The notes: a model not told the origin generated them from the letters alone. DNA of 64,000 nt from Trichomonas vaginalis G3 (GCF_026262505.1 NC_067204.1:1645797-1709796), one strand, 5' to 3'; numbered from the stretch's first letter, positions 32,201 through 39,999 are shown. Program-made: numbers and translations.

Positions 32201-32308
32201 GTCAATGACTAAATCATTGCCTTCAATGGTTAAAGTTGAGTTTTCGTTTACTAGTTCATGTGCTCTTCTTGCTTCATTTGTTTCATACGCATATGCAGCA
32301 ATAGTCAT
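29223..32308 (-). CDS. Collagen-like/coiled-coil fibre protein with phage tail-collar domain (one frameshift)
   Basis: ATG 32308 (MTIAAYAYETNEARRAHELV). The first ORF (224 aa) has a short beta domain, a collagen-like stretch of about 14 G-x-y triplets (GPQGIQGPQGIQ...) and a segment ending DDVKML. A shift in the A run at about 31640 joins it to an 800-aa frame beginning NFISNGSDTIKTLSG, which has no ATG of its own. That part has a coiled coil, an acidic Pro/Thr hinge (TEGTETTETPEEPPKP), at least four H-x-H repeats (HKHNISDINELQTSLDNKAD) and a C-terminal collar domain (YPIGAVYTSMNPINPNTLFG, then the G-N-H-x-H-x-I metal-site motifs). Such fibres attach phages and giant viruses to hosts. Total about 1,030 aa. 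Confidence 0.8.
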
Positions 32309-32325
32309 ATTTTAATGAGAATAAA

Positions 32326-33098
32326 ATGTTGTTCTATTTGCAAAGTACTGACCAAACGAATACGGAACAGTAAACTACAAACAAACTTAGGTCTTCAGAA
32401 TGAAGCGCTTGCTTTCAGAGTGTTGACTTCAATACTATCGCAACTTTTGTCATAACAGATGAAACAGATTTCATGGAGTTTGAAATAGATGGAAAGAAGC
32501 ATGAAATATAAGATTTCACAATAATGTAGAATATAAGATGGAAACATTAGCTGGAGTGTTAAATGCGCTCATAAATACTACAATAAACAAGGAGAACGAA
32601 GAAAACTTAATGAATGTTAAACTTATTGCAGGAGTTTTGAAGTTCAGTTATGCGAAGGAGTTTAAGATAACACGAATGAGTCATAGAGTTCAATTGCTTC
32701 TGGGAGCATACCATATGACATTTCCTTTGAAAAGTTTTGACAAAACGATTGAGATGAAATCTGTTCCATACGTATGTTATGGCAATTGTTTTACATTGAG
32801 TCAAAAATAGCTAATGTCACAGGTATTTCAGGAGTTAATAGTAAAGGTTCAGTAGAATATAAGTCTTTCTGTTATGAAGTAAATTCAATGTTCATTCCAA
32901 CGTTCCTGTCATAGCAACTCATTTAGGTAAATGGGTTCGCATTAGTCCTCATAATTTGAAAGACATGCAATTCAGACTAGTGACTTTCAAGGAGAGCCTG
33001 TAGAACTGAAGGCACCAGTGCGAATGACTGTTGAAGTAGACTTTTTTGAAAATATTAAATGCAACAGCTTACAAGAGAACTCAGAGCTAAAAATATAA
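32326..33098 (+). pseudogene. Minor capsid protein homologue, centre copy (frameshifted)
   Basis: ATG 32326 (MLFYLQSTDQTNTEQ), divergent from the fibre gene by 17 bp. Pieces in three frames align with the 257-aa arm protein: KFSYAKEFKITRMSHRVQLL with its TEFTLNDMSYNTKLI region, and a C-terminal ELKAPVRMTVEVDFFE with VKLLCPMYLSMTAESFE. At least four frame breaks (about 32375, 32420, 32515, 32790). The exact stop is uncertain. This indicates that the centre derives from a second, diverged Maverick module. Confidence 0.6.
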
Positions 33099-33330
33099 AG
33101 TATGAATGTTATGTATTAGGTCATGAACTTTGGTTGTTGCTGTTTGATGAAACAAATGAGTTAGTTATGTCAGTCAAGAGACAGAAAAAGGCGTCAAAGG
33201 CGCCGAGCGCAAAGCGCTATATTGTGTTAGTGAGAACTGCACCAAGTCAATAAGATTAGGTTTGCATTATGAAGATGAGTTCGATACTGTTGAAGAAGTT
33301 TTGGATAGATATTACAAATTGCTAACTTGA
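33059..33330 (+). pseudogene. Small hypothetical protein disrupted by a twin-hairpin insertion
   Basis: ATG 33059 (MQQLTRELRAKNIKYECYVL) to about SVKRQKK. Then a ~30-bp twin hairpin (GGCGTC-aaa-GGCGCC, AGCGC-aaa-GCGCT; 33190-33218), after which the same protein seems to resume in another frame (CTKSIRLGLHYEDEFDTVEE), ending TGA 33328-33330. The hairpin lies exactly at the frame break, so it is probably the cause. Function unknown. Confidence 0.5.
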
Positions 33331-33346
33331 AATTTTTTTGACTAAC

Positions 33347-33379
33347 GGCGCAAAGCGCCAAGATGGGCTCAAAGAGCCC
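33347..33379. terminator. Twin GC hairpin between convergent genes
   Basis: GGCGC-aaa-GCGCC (33347-33359) and GGGCTC-aaa-GAGCCC (33365-33379), preceded by a T run. Placed in the 60-bp gap between stops at 33330 (+) and 33391 (-). Possible bidirectional 3'-end signal. Confidence 0.6.
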
Positions 33380-33390
33380 TCCTGACTGCT

Positions 33391-34030
33391 TTAATTTACT
33401 AAAACATATTTCAAACATAATTTATATTCTGTTGAAAGTTTTGTATACTCGTTCGAATATTTATACTTAAACTCAACTCCTGGAGTACCTGGTATTTCAA
33501 TGATGCGGATGTTACCTATTTTCATGAATGTGGCGTTTGACCACAGCATTCGATTTCAGGGTCGAGATAGTCAATGACACATTGTTTCCCTGTTATTCGT
33601 GATATAACATTTTCAAGGTCCTCCTTTGTTAGAATTATTTGGTTCTTGCTTATAAGATTTGTCAAAAGCTTCTTATCGTCTTTGAGTAAGATAGTTTGAT
33701 ATAACTGAAGAAGGTAATGGTCTACGTTATCTGAAGGATTTGTTTGAACATTTGTGTAAGGGTTGTCGTTGGCTTCTCTTGAAAGAATTTGGTCAGTGGT
33801 GGATACTCTAACTTAACATCTGATGTAGCGTTAGCGTTTGAAGCTGAGTTTAAATTCACGGCGCCATGCGCCAAGACCGAAGGTCCCGACTTAAGTTCTG
33901 GTTCTTTTTCTTTCAAACACTCCGAACTATAGTTCTTTATGACAATATTGTTTGTCGTTCGTGAGTCAACATTTGATGTTGGTTCAATTGGAACATTAAC
34001 GGCACCAGCTAAGATGGATTTGCTTCTCAT
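33391..34030 (-). pseudogene. Centre paralogue of the 193-aa coiled-coil protein (frameshifted)
   Basis: ATG 34030 (MRSKSILAGAVNVPIEPTSN). Frame breaks near 33735 and 33535. The final part (CVIDYLDPEIECCGQ, then KIGNIRIIEIPGTPGVEF, ending YVLVN) aligns with the SCCGVSYNVIDKIYV region of the arm protein at 14271. A twin hairpin (33860-33885) is translated in frame as SGPSVLAHGAV. Shares a ~25-bp divergent promoter with 34056. Confidence 0.6.
33860..33885. repeat. Twin GC hairpin inside a coding frame
   Basis: GGCGC-cat-GCGCC (33860-33872), two bases, then GACC-gaa-GGTC (33875-33885). Same architecture as at 33347 and 36968, but inside the gene at 33391-34030, which it does not interrupt. Confidence 0.6.
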
Positions 34031-34055
34031 TTCATATAGAATAAAAACCTTTTAT

Positions 34056-34199
34056 ATGTATGAAATGAACAATATACTCGACAAGGGTTTGAATGTAAAG
34101 CTAACGAATGAAAATATTGTTGAATTCACTGAGACAGGTGCTGTGTATAAAGATGTAGAACTACTGAACAAAAGAGCTAAGGAAGAAGCAGGAACATGA
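34056..34199 (+). CDS. Small hypothetical protein, ~47 aa
   Basis: ATG 34056 or 34065 (MYEMNNILDKGLNVKLTNEN), directly downstream of the bidirectional AT promoter shared with 34030. The stop TGA overlaps the next ATG as ATGA, a tight operon-like coupling. It ends in a charged helix (ELLNKRAKEEAGT). No family recognised. Confidence 0.5.
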   Translation: MYEMNNILDKGLNVKLTNENIVEFTETGAVYKDVELLNKRAKEEAGT

Positions 34200-34456
34200 A
34201 CAAAGGGTGGAAGCCTATAAAAATTTATGTCAATGATGGCTCAGGAGGTTCAAACATAAAGTATGCAGAAAGTTATAGAGTTTATGCGCTAAAAGGTGAA
34301 AAGCCTTCATTTAAGAACAGCTATTCTAACGCATATCCTCAAAAGTTAACGGATGGGGAAGTGGATGATATGAATGACAGCAAAAATATTAACAGAAATG
34401 GCGACAGAGATGCATGGAATTTGTTTACCATCAGTCAATTGAAGGTTAAACTTTAA
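34196..34456 (+). CDS. Hypothetical protein, 86 aa
   Basis: ATG 34196 overlaps the previous stop by 4 bp. Polar, aromatic-poor sequence (MNKGWKPIKIYVNDGSGGSN; DGEVDDMNDSKNINRNGDRD). Its stop overlaps by 4 bp the stop of the convergent ATPase gene. The packing supports a real gene. Function unknown. Confidence 0.5.
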   Translation: MNKGWKPIKIYVNDGSGGSNIKYAESYRVYALKGEKPSFKNSYSNAYPQKLTDGEVDDMNDSKNINRNGDRDAWNLFTISQLKVKL

Positions 34457-35340
34457 AACAATGTTGGTCGTTCCCATGGAATATTTTTGACTTTAATGGT
34501 ATTAGTCATGATATGAATCTCAAGGTATGAACGAGGAGAGATGAGAGACTTATATGCTTCCCAAATTTCTTCAAAAGGTAATGTTATACCTGACTGTTTC
34601 CAAATGAGTTCAATATCATAGCGTGAGAAACCTTGAAAGATAACGAAGTCAGTTATGAGACGTTTTATGTTTAAAGCTAAAAACCTCCATGTTTGCATAA
34701 GTATTGCTACAGTTAAGTGGTAATGTCTGACTTTAGTAATGATGTTAGCTAATGGTGAGTCAGGCTTTGACACTAAACCTTTTCCGGCGAAGTCGTCGCA
34801 AACGAGCAGAGTGTTTGAAGGATACTTTTTGAAGGGGTATTTTGAAAGTTTTGACAGAATGTAGTTTGTAAGTCGTTTCATATCGTAAACTCCTGAGTAT
34901 TGACGTAAGTGGTGTTTGTCAATAATTCTTTCCATCTCTTCTGAAGTCTTTTGCATTCCTGACTGTATAAATTCAACGATGGCATAATATTTCCTCTTAC
35001 GTCGAATGTAACGTTGAAGAAATTCAATGAGTTCGCTATCTGGAACTTTAACGACAGAGGCTTGAACTTTTGACATAAATGTTTTCGCTGTTGAGTCCAT
35101 AGAGTCTGAAGTTGCTGATATAATGATTTGGTCATAATATGAATCTTGACCTAAACGCTCTGTTATGAGTATATGACGAATGAGGTTAAATGTCTTACCT
35201 GACCCCATCTTTCCACAATAGAAATAAACACCATTTGAACAGAACTCATAGTCCTTACTGAAAGGAAGAATGAGAGAAGAGTTAAGTTTGTCTGTAGTTT
35301 CATTCATGTCTTCATCTACGTCATGTATTAAATGCTTCAT
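34453..35340 (-). CDS. A32-like packaging ATPase, centre copy, 295 aa (intact)
   Basis: ATG 35340. Walker A GKMGSGKTFNL at about residues 43-53, Walker B LLVCDDFAGKGL at about 175-186, and a following polar strand with a conserved Gln (VAILMQTWRFL) typical of FtsK/HerA-superfamily genome-packaging ATPases. The C-terminal part aligns with the arm ATPase (IHIMTNTIKVKN versus IHIYANKVQIVK), but overall identity is low, so this is an old paralogue rather than a copy of the arm gene. It should translocate DNA into capsids. Confidence 0.85.
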   Translation of the reverse strand: MKHLIHDVDEDMNETTDKLNSSLILPFSKDYEFCSNGVYFYCGKMGSGKTFNLIRHILITERLGQDSYYDQIIISATSDSMDSTAKTFMSKVQASVVKVPDSELIEFLQRYIRRKRKYYAIVEFIQSGMQKTSEEMERIIDKHHLRQYSGVYDMKRLTNYILSKLSKYPFKKYPSNTLLVCDDFAGKGLVSKPDSPLANIITKVRHYHLTVAILMQTWRFLALNIKRLITDFVIFQGFSRYDIELIWKQSGITLPFEEIWEAYKSLISPRSYLEIHIMTNTIKVKNIPWERPTLF

Positions 35341-35356
35341 TTTATCTCCATTAAAA

Positions 35357-36223
35357 ATGCAAGTCAGAAATATTCAGAACATAGCACCGAGTCTAACTGA
35401 CAGAGTATAAAGATATACTATGAACACGTTATGATGAAACCAACCAAAATTCAAGAAAGTCAGTATACTTATGAATATCAAGACACTGGGTAGAGTATGT
35501 AGGAGGTGAGAAAGCTATTGAAATAAGACAAGTTAGAAGTATTCCAGCAGGAAGGACAATATTATTGAAGAACTTTAATGTTTTGAGGTATAATGATGAG
35601 ACAGAAGCAAGATAGTTTTCCTATTGCTGTGTATGTGAACCTAGACACAGGAGATGACATGAAAGTTTTTTAACACAAAGCTTCAAACGGTAGTGAGAGA
35701 ACAACTGACTGCGGAAGGACACCCATTACCTTCAGAAGTTACCATAGCGTATAATTTTGAAACAAATGCAATAGATTTTAAAGTCGTCTCTGCAAAGAAG
35801 TCAGGTTTTACATTTAATGAAGCAGATGTATATTCGAATGAAAACTTCAAAGCTATTGCATGGTTAGATAATGACGATTGCTTTAAGAAAATATTTAAAT
35901 TCAGTGACTCAACGATGTCAATAGATGACCTTCGTGGAATGTTACCATCGACGTTTACAGTAGAAGGTTCAGCAGGATTGCTTACAAGATTGTCAATTGG
36001 TGGTATTTGGTCTCGTGAGAACATTGTTATAAAATCCAGTATAAGTGAATTTGCTGAAGAATCTATATTATGTCTTTCAAACTATATGTATTCGCCGCCG
36101 AAGCATTATAGTATAACAAACTTTGTCAGTAAGTTTAATATAAGACTTGTTGAACCTTCTTCAATGAAAGATGTTGTGCTACCCAAAGACGGAAAGGATG
36201 GACTCATTATTGAGATGATTTAA
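35357..36223 (+). pseudogene. Capsid-like (minor structural) protein, centre copy (several frameshifts)
   Basis: ATG 35357 (MQVRNIQNIAPSLTDRV). At least four one-base breaks before about 35680 split the N-terminal third. From there the frame is open to TAA 36223. GGIWSRENIVIKSSISEF and VLPKDGKDGLIIE match the gene at 21633-22489. It is 16 bp from the divergent ATPase start. Likely the same virion component from a second module. Confidence 0.6.
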
Positions 36224-36234
36224 TAGCATATTAA

Positions 36235-36432
36235 ATGAGCTTGTTTTTAAAGGTCATTCATGATGAAATAACTGTTGTAGAAGATGTTAGCAATTGTTCA
36301 GACATTTTGAAGCGTATAGATGAGATAAGAAAGAAGTTTATGAATGAGAATGTTTATGTTTCATTGACTTTCTCCAGTAAAGAGAACTTTTATGAGATAA
36401 TATTGAAGAGAGATGATTTTAATATGGTGTAA
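36235..36432 (+). CDS. Hypothetical protein, 65 aa
   Basis: ATG 36235 (MSLFLKVIHDEITVVEDVSN) to TAA at 36430-36432, which directly abuts the next ATG. Small alpha/beta protein with a basic helix (ILKRIDEIRKKFMNENVYVS). It lies in a + strand operon of virion-type genes. Not recognised. Confidence 0.55.
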   Translation: MSLFLKVIHDEITVVEDVSNCSDILKRIDEIRKKFMNENVYVSLTFSSKENFYEIILKRDDFNMV

Positions 36433-36951
36433 ATGGTAGCTTGGGCAGCTTTAGGCGCAATGGGAACAAAAGCATTAGCATTTGGAGCAAAAGCACTTGG
36501 GGCTTATGACGCAGTAAATAAAATGAGTGGAGGAAGAGTTTCGAAGACATTAGATGCAAATAAAGGAAAGATTGGAGGCTGGGTTGCAAAGAAGTTAAGA
36601 TTAAATAAAATAGGGCTCATAAATAAAGCATCCAATTTGGTTGCGACTGAGTCAGAAAATGCTTTAGGAAAGGACGATGAGTTTGCAAAACATGCAAAAG
36701 ACTTTAATGACCAGATGAAAGGTGAAACAATGCATTTAAATAGAGTCGATGGAACTAAAGAAAATGTTTCTTCTCCACCAGTAGTTCTTCCGTATGGTCC
36801 CTATGGAATGTATGGAAACCCTTACGAAAGACCATTTGACCCATTGACTGGTGGAAGTAACTGGTATCATTACGGACGAAGAAGAAAGACAGTTAAGCTG
36901 GAGACAGACGTGAAGAAGCAACTAAAAAGAAACCAAGGAAGAGAGTTATAA
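36433..36951 (+). CDS. Gly/Ala-rich amphipathic protein, 172 aa, possible minor virion protein
   Basis: ATG 36433. Residues 1-30 (MVAWAALGAMGTKALAFGAK) form a hydrophobic/amphipathic Gly-Ala helix, followed by a basic region (GGWVAKKLRLNKIG), a middle acidic part and a Tyr/Pro/Gly-rich tail (YGPYGMYGNPYERPFD) ending in basic residues. The plan recalls membrane-active internal capsid proteins of DNA viruses such as adenovirus pVI. That is an analogy from composition only. Confidence 0.55.
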   Translation: MVAWAALGAMGTKALAFGAKALGAYDAVNKMSGGRVSKTLDANKGKIGGWVAKKLRLNKIGLINKASNLVATESENALGKDDEFAKHAKDFNDQMKGETMHLNRVDGTKENVSSPPVVLPYGPYGMYGNPYERPFDPLTGGSNWYHYGRRRKTVKLETDVKKQLKRNQGREL

Positions 36952-36967
36952 AGTAATGAATTCAACA

Positions 36968-37050
36968 GACCCAAAGGGTCAGAGCCGCTTTGCGGCTAGG
37001 GTGAAAAAAGAGGTGAAAAAAGAGGTGAGATTTCACCACTTCACCTAAAT
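36968..37050. terminator. Twin GC hairpin plus AGATTT palindrome at convergent 3' ends
   Basis: GACCC-aaa-GGGTC (36968-36980) and GCCGC-ttt-GCGGC (36984-36996), followed at once by GTGAAAAAAGAGGTG and GAGGTGAGATTTCACCACTTC. Both palindrome families occur together, between stops at 36951 (+) and 37150 (-), supporting a shared 3'-end role. Confidence 0.65.
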
Positions 37051-37149
37051 TTATTTTTTCACCTCTGACAACGTTTATTTTTAAGTTTATTTTATTATTT
37101 AGCGAGAACGTTTATTTTATGTAAATGACAGAACAAAAATATAACATTT

Positions 37150-37505
37150 CTACTCAGCAGGAATGAGACCCTTACTGACTATGTATTCGTTTAATGCTTG
37201 ATGAAAACAATGTACATATTATCGTATGGGTATACACAACGTCTGTTTCCATCGTCGTCGTATATGTAGAGCTCAAATCCAGTCCAACCTTCTTTTGTAC
37301 AATATGTAGCTTTATTTAAGTATGCATTTATGTAGATAAGGCAATTTTCTTCATCGCTCCAGAAATAATTTTTCGTCATTGTTGAAATAGTTTTCGTTCC
37401 TCTGCGACCATAAGGAATGTATGCAATGAACTTTGCGTCATATGGGATTGTAATATATTCAGGGTTTCTTTCATCGTCAATGGGTCTGTCTTTGTTAAAA
37501 TGCAT
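37150..37505 (-). CDS. Hypothetical protein, ~118 aa, frameshift near end
   Basis: ATG 37505 (MHFNKDRPIDDERNPEYITI). Beta-rich, aromatic (FELYIYDDDGNRRCVYPYDN). The main frame stops at 37191, but a one-base shift near 37200 continues through ALNEYIVSKGLIPAE to TAG 37150-37152. No domain recognised. Confidence 0.5.
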
Positions 37506-37516
37506 GTTTCTCAGTT

Positions 37517-37582
37517 TTACTTGAGTTTGAATAGTTCACGGAAACGTTCTGGGAAAGAGTCATAGTAAATGTAGTCGGACAT
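37517..37582 (-). CDS. 21-aa mini-ORF
   Basis: ATG 37582 to TAA 37517-37519, encoding MSDYIYYDSFPERFRELFKL plus one residue. It follows an AT-tract promoter (37583-37640) and precedes the gene at 37505 by 11 bp, so it could be a leader peptide or the N-terminus of a frameshifted single gene. Confidence 0.35.
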   Translation of the reverse strand: MSDYIYYDSFPERFRELFKLK

Positions 37583-37633
37583 GTCTTTGTAATGAAATAA
37601 AAAATTTAAAAAAATAAAAATAAGGTTATTTTT

Positions 37634-37712
37634 ATTAGTGAGGACGGTAGTGAAGTCGTTAGTGAAGTCGTTAGTGAAGTAGTTAGTGAAATCGTTAGTG
37701 AAATCATTTATG
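37634..37712. repeat. 12-15-bp tandem repeat
   Basis: About six copies of GTTAGTGAAGTC with small variations, adjacent to the promoter tract. The remainder to about 38000 holds no gene that I can support. Confidence 0.7.
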
Positions 37713-38006
37713 TGTCAGATGGTTTTGTAAATATTTAAGGTTAAGTTGGTGTTATGGTTGTGTTGTAAAATATACGTTAACGGTTTTGTAAAGTGTCAAA
37801 CCGTTAACTTGGGTAAGGTGGAACGCAGTGCCGCCGTACACGACTTAGCCATACTAACTAAAGTATTGAAAAATAATGTTTATGTTAGCATGTTAGATCT
37901 AACACGTTTTCTAACCACTTTTCTAACATCGTAGAAAACTCATGAAAACAATTTATTTTTGACACTTTCACAAAAAACATAAAAAAGTGAAGTTAAAATG
38001 AGATGT

Positions 38007-38291
38007 TTACTGAACTGGTTGGATGTCGCCTTCTGTAGTTATGTAGAATGGTTGACCCGAGAAGTGAAGGAGACCCTTGAGAATTTGTATAATTCGTGGA
38101 ATTGGACTCTCTCTGTTTGGAAGTTGTATCCAAGGACGCTTGGCAAAGAACTTGAGAAGAGCTTCTCTTTTGGCGTCCTTTATGTCGTCGTAGGCTGTCC
38201 CGTCTGGTACCTCAATTGGAATTCCAGTCGAAGTCTCGAGATTCAAGGCAGCCCTTCCAGAAATAGTGGTGAACTTGACCTTGGGCTTCAT
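38007..38291 (-). CDS. Hypothetical protein, 94 aa, in a GC-richer patch
   Basis: ATG 38291 (MKPKVKFTTISGRAALNLET) to TAA 38007-38009. Compact alpha/beta sequence with PNRESPIPRIIQILKGLLHF. Its DNA is visibly richer in G+C than neighbouring element genes, suggesting a separate origin. An upstream minus-strand tail (…EAVYLI, stop at 38330) is also duplicated near 38990. Confidence 0.5.
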   Translation of the reverse strand: MKPKVKFTTISGRAALNLETSTGIPIEVPDGTAYDDIKDAKREALLKFFAKRPWIQLPNRESPIPRIIQILKGLLHFSGQPFYITTEGDIQPVQ

Positions 38292-38371
38292 GACCTTGCG
38301 CAAGTAGTCTTTTACGCAGTCGTTAATTTAAATTAGGTAAACTGCCTCGTCGGTAGGTTCGACCTCGACCA

Positions 38372-38690
38372 TTGCTACTGTCAGTAAAAGTACTGCTACT
38401 GTCAGAAAAAGTACTGCTACTGTCAGTAAAAGTACTGCTACTGTCAGAAAAAGTACTGCTACTGTCAGTAAAAGTACTGCTACTGTCAGTAAAAGTACTG
38501 CTACTGTCAGTAAAAGTACTGCTACTGTCAGTAAAAGTACTGCTACTGTCAGTAAAAAGGAAAATTTGAGAGGGTTTTCGACGATAAAGTACTGCTACTG
38601 TCAGTAAAAGTACTGCTACTGTCAGAAAAAGTACTGCTACTGTCAGTAAAAGTACTGCTACTGTCAGTAGCAGTACTGCTAGTAGCAGAG
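38372..38690. repeat. 21-bp tandem repeat array
   Basis: About 14 copies of AGTACTGCTACTGTCAGTAA (plus one base), with a ~35-bp interruption near 38555-38590. Being 21 bp, it is open as heptads in several frames (STATVSK on +, DSSSTFT on -). The frame joining the downstream Pro-rich tail is STATVSK, so it may have been part of that gene's 5' region. Confidence 0.9.
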
Positions 38691-38699
38691 ATTTTTATC

Positions 38700-38887
38700 G
38701 TTGTGGTCCGACGGTTAAGCCACAAACGAATGTCCCACGTCCCACCAACCCTTGGTTGTTCCAGCAATTCCAATCTCAATCCAAATCGAAGAGAGACCAA
38801 GAGTTCGAAGAAGGTCTGAACCGCTTACGCAAAGAGTATGCTACAGCTCCAATTGAGAGAAAGTTGTTCCCGGACCAAAAAATATAA
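38700..38887 (+). pseudogene. Deleted copy of the Pro/Gln-rich protein
   Basis: Almost identical to the start and end of 39280-39606, but the whole Pro-rich middle is missing. The two sides are joined at CCAACCC, which in the full copy occurs at both edges of the missing segment, indicating deletion between short direct repeats. No start codon is in frame with the surviving tail (FQSQSKSKRDQEFEEGLNRL). Confidence 0.65.
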
Positions 38888-38975
38888 TTTAGGTGAAGAG
38901 GTTAGATCTAACCTCATTTCTACCCTCATTTCTACCCTCATGAATTTTCATGAATTTTCATGAATTTTATATATT
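38888..38975. terminator. AGATCT palindrome module after the Pro-rich pseudogene
   Basis: TTTAGGTGAAG, AGGTTAGATCTAACCT (perfect 16-bp palindrome), then TTTCTACCCTC repeats and ATGAATTTTCATGAATTTTC. The same block recurs at 39609 after the full-length copy, and within the arrays at 40-43 kb. Confidence 0.7.
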
Positions 38976-39029
38976 AATGTTTTCGTTAATTTAAATTAGG
39001 TAAACTGCCTCGTCAAATCCTTCTGGCAT

Positions 39030-39290
39030 TCCGAGTCCTTCCATCCGACAGGAAAAAATTTTCCCGACAACTGGAAAAAATTTTCCCGACAACTGGAAAA
39101 AATTTTCCTTCCGACAGGAAGAACTCTTCCAGTTGTCCGTCCGTAAACCATTCAAATTTTCGAAAATTGAGAACTTTTTGGTCGAACTTCAGAAAAAGTT
39201 TTTCCTTCCAACAGGAAAAAATTTTCCTTCCGACAGGAAAAAATTTTCCCGACAACTGGAAAAGTTCTTCCTTCCGACAGGACACAAACG
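39030..39290. repeat. Dispersed TTCCGACAGGAAAAAATTTT repeats
   Basis: Around eight copies of TTCCGACAGG or CCCGACAACTGG alternating with AAAAATTTT, each with short inverted symmetry. They occupy the place of the 21-bp array in the upstream duplicate, so each copy of the Pro-rich gene carries its own unrelated 5' satellite. Confidence 0.75.
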
Positions 39291-39606
39291 AATGTCCCAC
39301 GTCCCACCAACCCAGTCCATTCCCAAACCAGAGGAACCTAAAGCACCAGCCCCTGCACCTCAGTTCCAGCAAGTACCTCCGAATTACTACCAATTTCCAC
39401 CTCAAGGTTACTACCCACCACAAGGCTTCCCGAACTACCCTCCTCAGCCTATGCCTTACTTCCCCAACCCTTGGATGTTCCAGCAATTCCAATCTCAATC
39501 CAAATCGAAGAGAGACCAAGAGTTCGAAGAAGGTCTGAACCGCTTACGCAAAGAGTATGCTACAGCTCCAATTGAGAGAAAGTTGTTCCCGGACCAAAAA
39601 ATATAA
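39133..39606 (+). CDS. Pro/Gln/Tyr-rich protein (~104 aa from first ATG)
   Basis: The first ATG in frame is 39292 (MSHVPPTQSIPKPEEPKAPA); the frame is open from about 39133 through the satellite (FFLPTGKNFP motifs). The middle is Pro/Tyr-rich (PPQGYYPPQGFPNYPPQP) and disordered. A charged helical tail (KSKRDQEFEEGLNRLRKEYA) ends FPDQKI, TAA 39604-39606. Higher G+C than the neighbours. It could be a disordered virion or tail accessory protein. Function unknown. Confidence 0.55.
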   Translation: MSVRKPFKFSKIENFLVELQKKFFLPTGKNFPSDRKKFSRQLEKFFLPTGHKRMSHVPPTQSIPKPEEPKAPAPAPQFQQVPPNYYQFPPQGYYPPQGFPNYPPQPMPYFPNPWMFQQFQSQSKSKRDQEFEEGLNRLRKEYATAPIERKLFPDQKI

Positions 39607-39756
39607 TTTAGGTGAAGAGGTGAGATCTCACCCGTTTTCTCACCTCTTTTCTACCCTCTTGAATTTGTCATGACTTCTTCGTAAACTAAACGTAAATGTT
39701 TTGTGAAGAATATAGCAACAGTCTGAATTCCGGCGGTTGCTTTTTATACAAAATTC

Positions 39757-39930
39757 ATGCAGGAAATTCTTGAGTTTTGGTTGAAAGAATACGGTGGAGC
39801 CAAATGTGGCTCGACCTCAAAACAAGCATTTTATGAGCTTACAAAGGGTGTTATGAATGAATTCAAAGGTATTTACATACATCCTGACCTCGTTCATTTT
39901 GTTGCTAAATTCAGTAAAAATATATTTTAG
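39757..39930 (+). CDS. Truncated KilA-N protein, 57 aa
   Basis: ATG 39757 (MQEILEFWLKEYGGAKCGST). It contains a KilA-N core signature, FKGIYIHPDLVHFVAKF, then ends SKNIF just where the terminal palindrome module begins (TATATTTTAGGTGAAG). Similar 3' ends (NFVAEFSKN) are found in reverse at about 41915 and 43405, suggesting several lost KilA-N genes that end at this module. Confidence 0.55.
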   Translation: MQEILEFWLKEYGGAKCGSTSKQAFYELTKGVMNEFKGIYIHPDLVHFVAKFSKNIF

Positions 39931-39985
39931 GTGAAGTGGTGAGATCTAACCTGTTTTCTAACCTCATTTCTAACCTCTTGAATTT
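39931..39985. terminator. AGATCT palindrome module
   Basis: GGTGAAGTGGTGAGATCTAACC, with one arm of the GTGAG type and the other of the TAACC type, i.e. a hybrid between the two palindrome versions, followed by TTTTCTAACCTC and ATGAATTTTC. It supports recombination through the palindrome centre. Confidence 0.6.
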
Positions 39986-39999
39986 TCATGAATTTTCCC

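Noticed and set aside
38372-38569. Leu/Val repeat ORF (LLLSVKV)
   Set aside because: Any 21-bp repeat without a stop gives a heptad peptide. This frame starts and ends with the array.
39013-39519. 168-aa minus-strand ORF rich in Arg/Trp
   Set aside because: Antisense shadow of the Pro-rich gene. Its composition is typical of reverse-frame translation.
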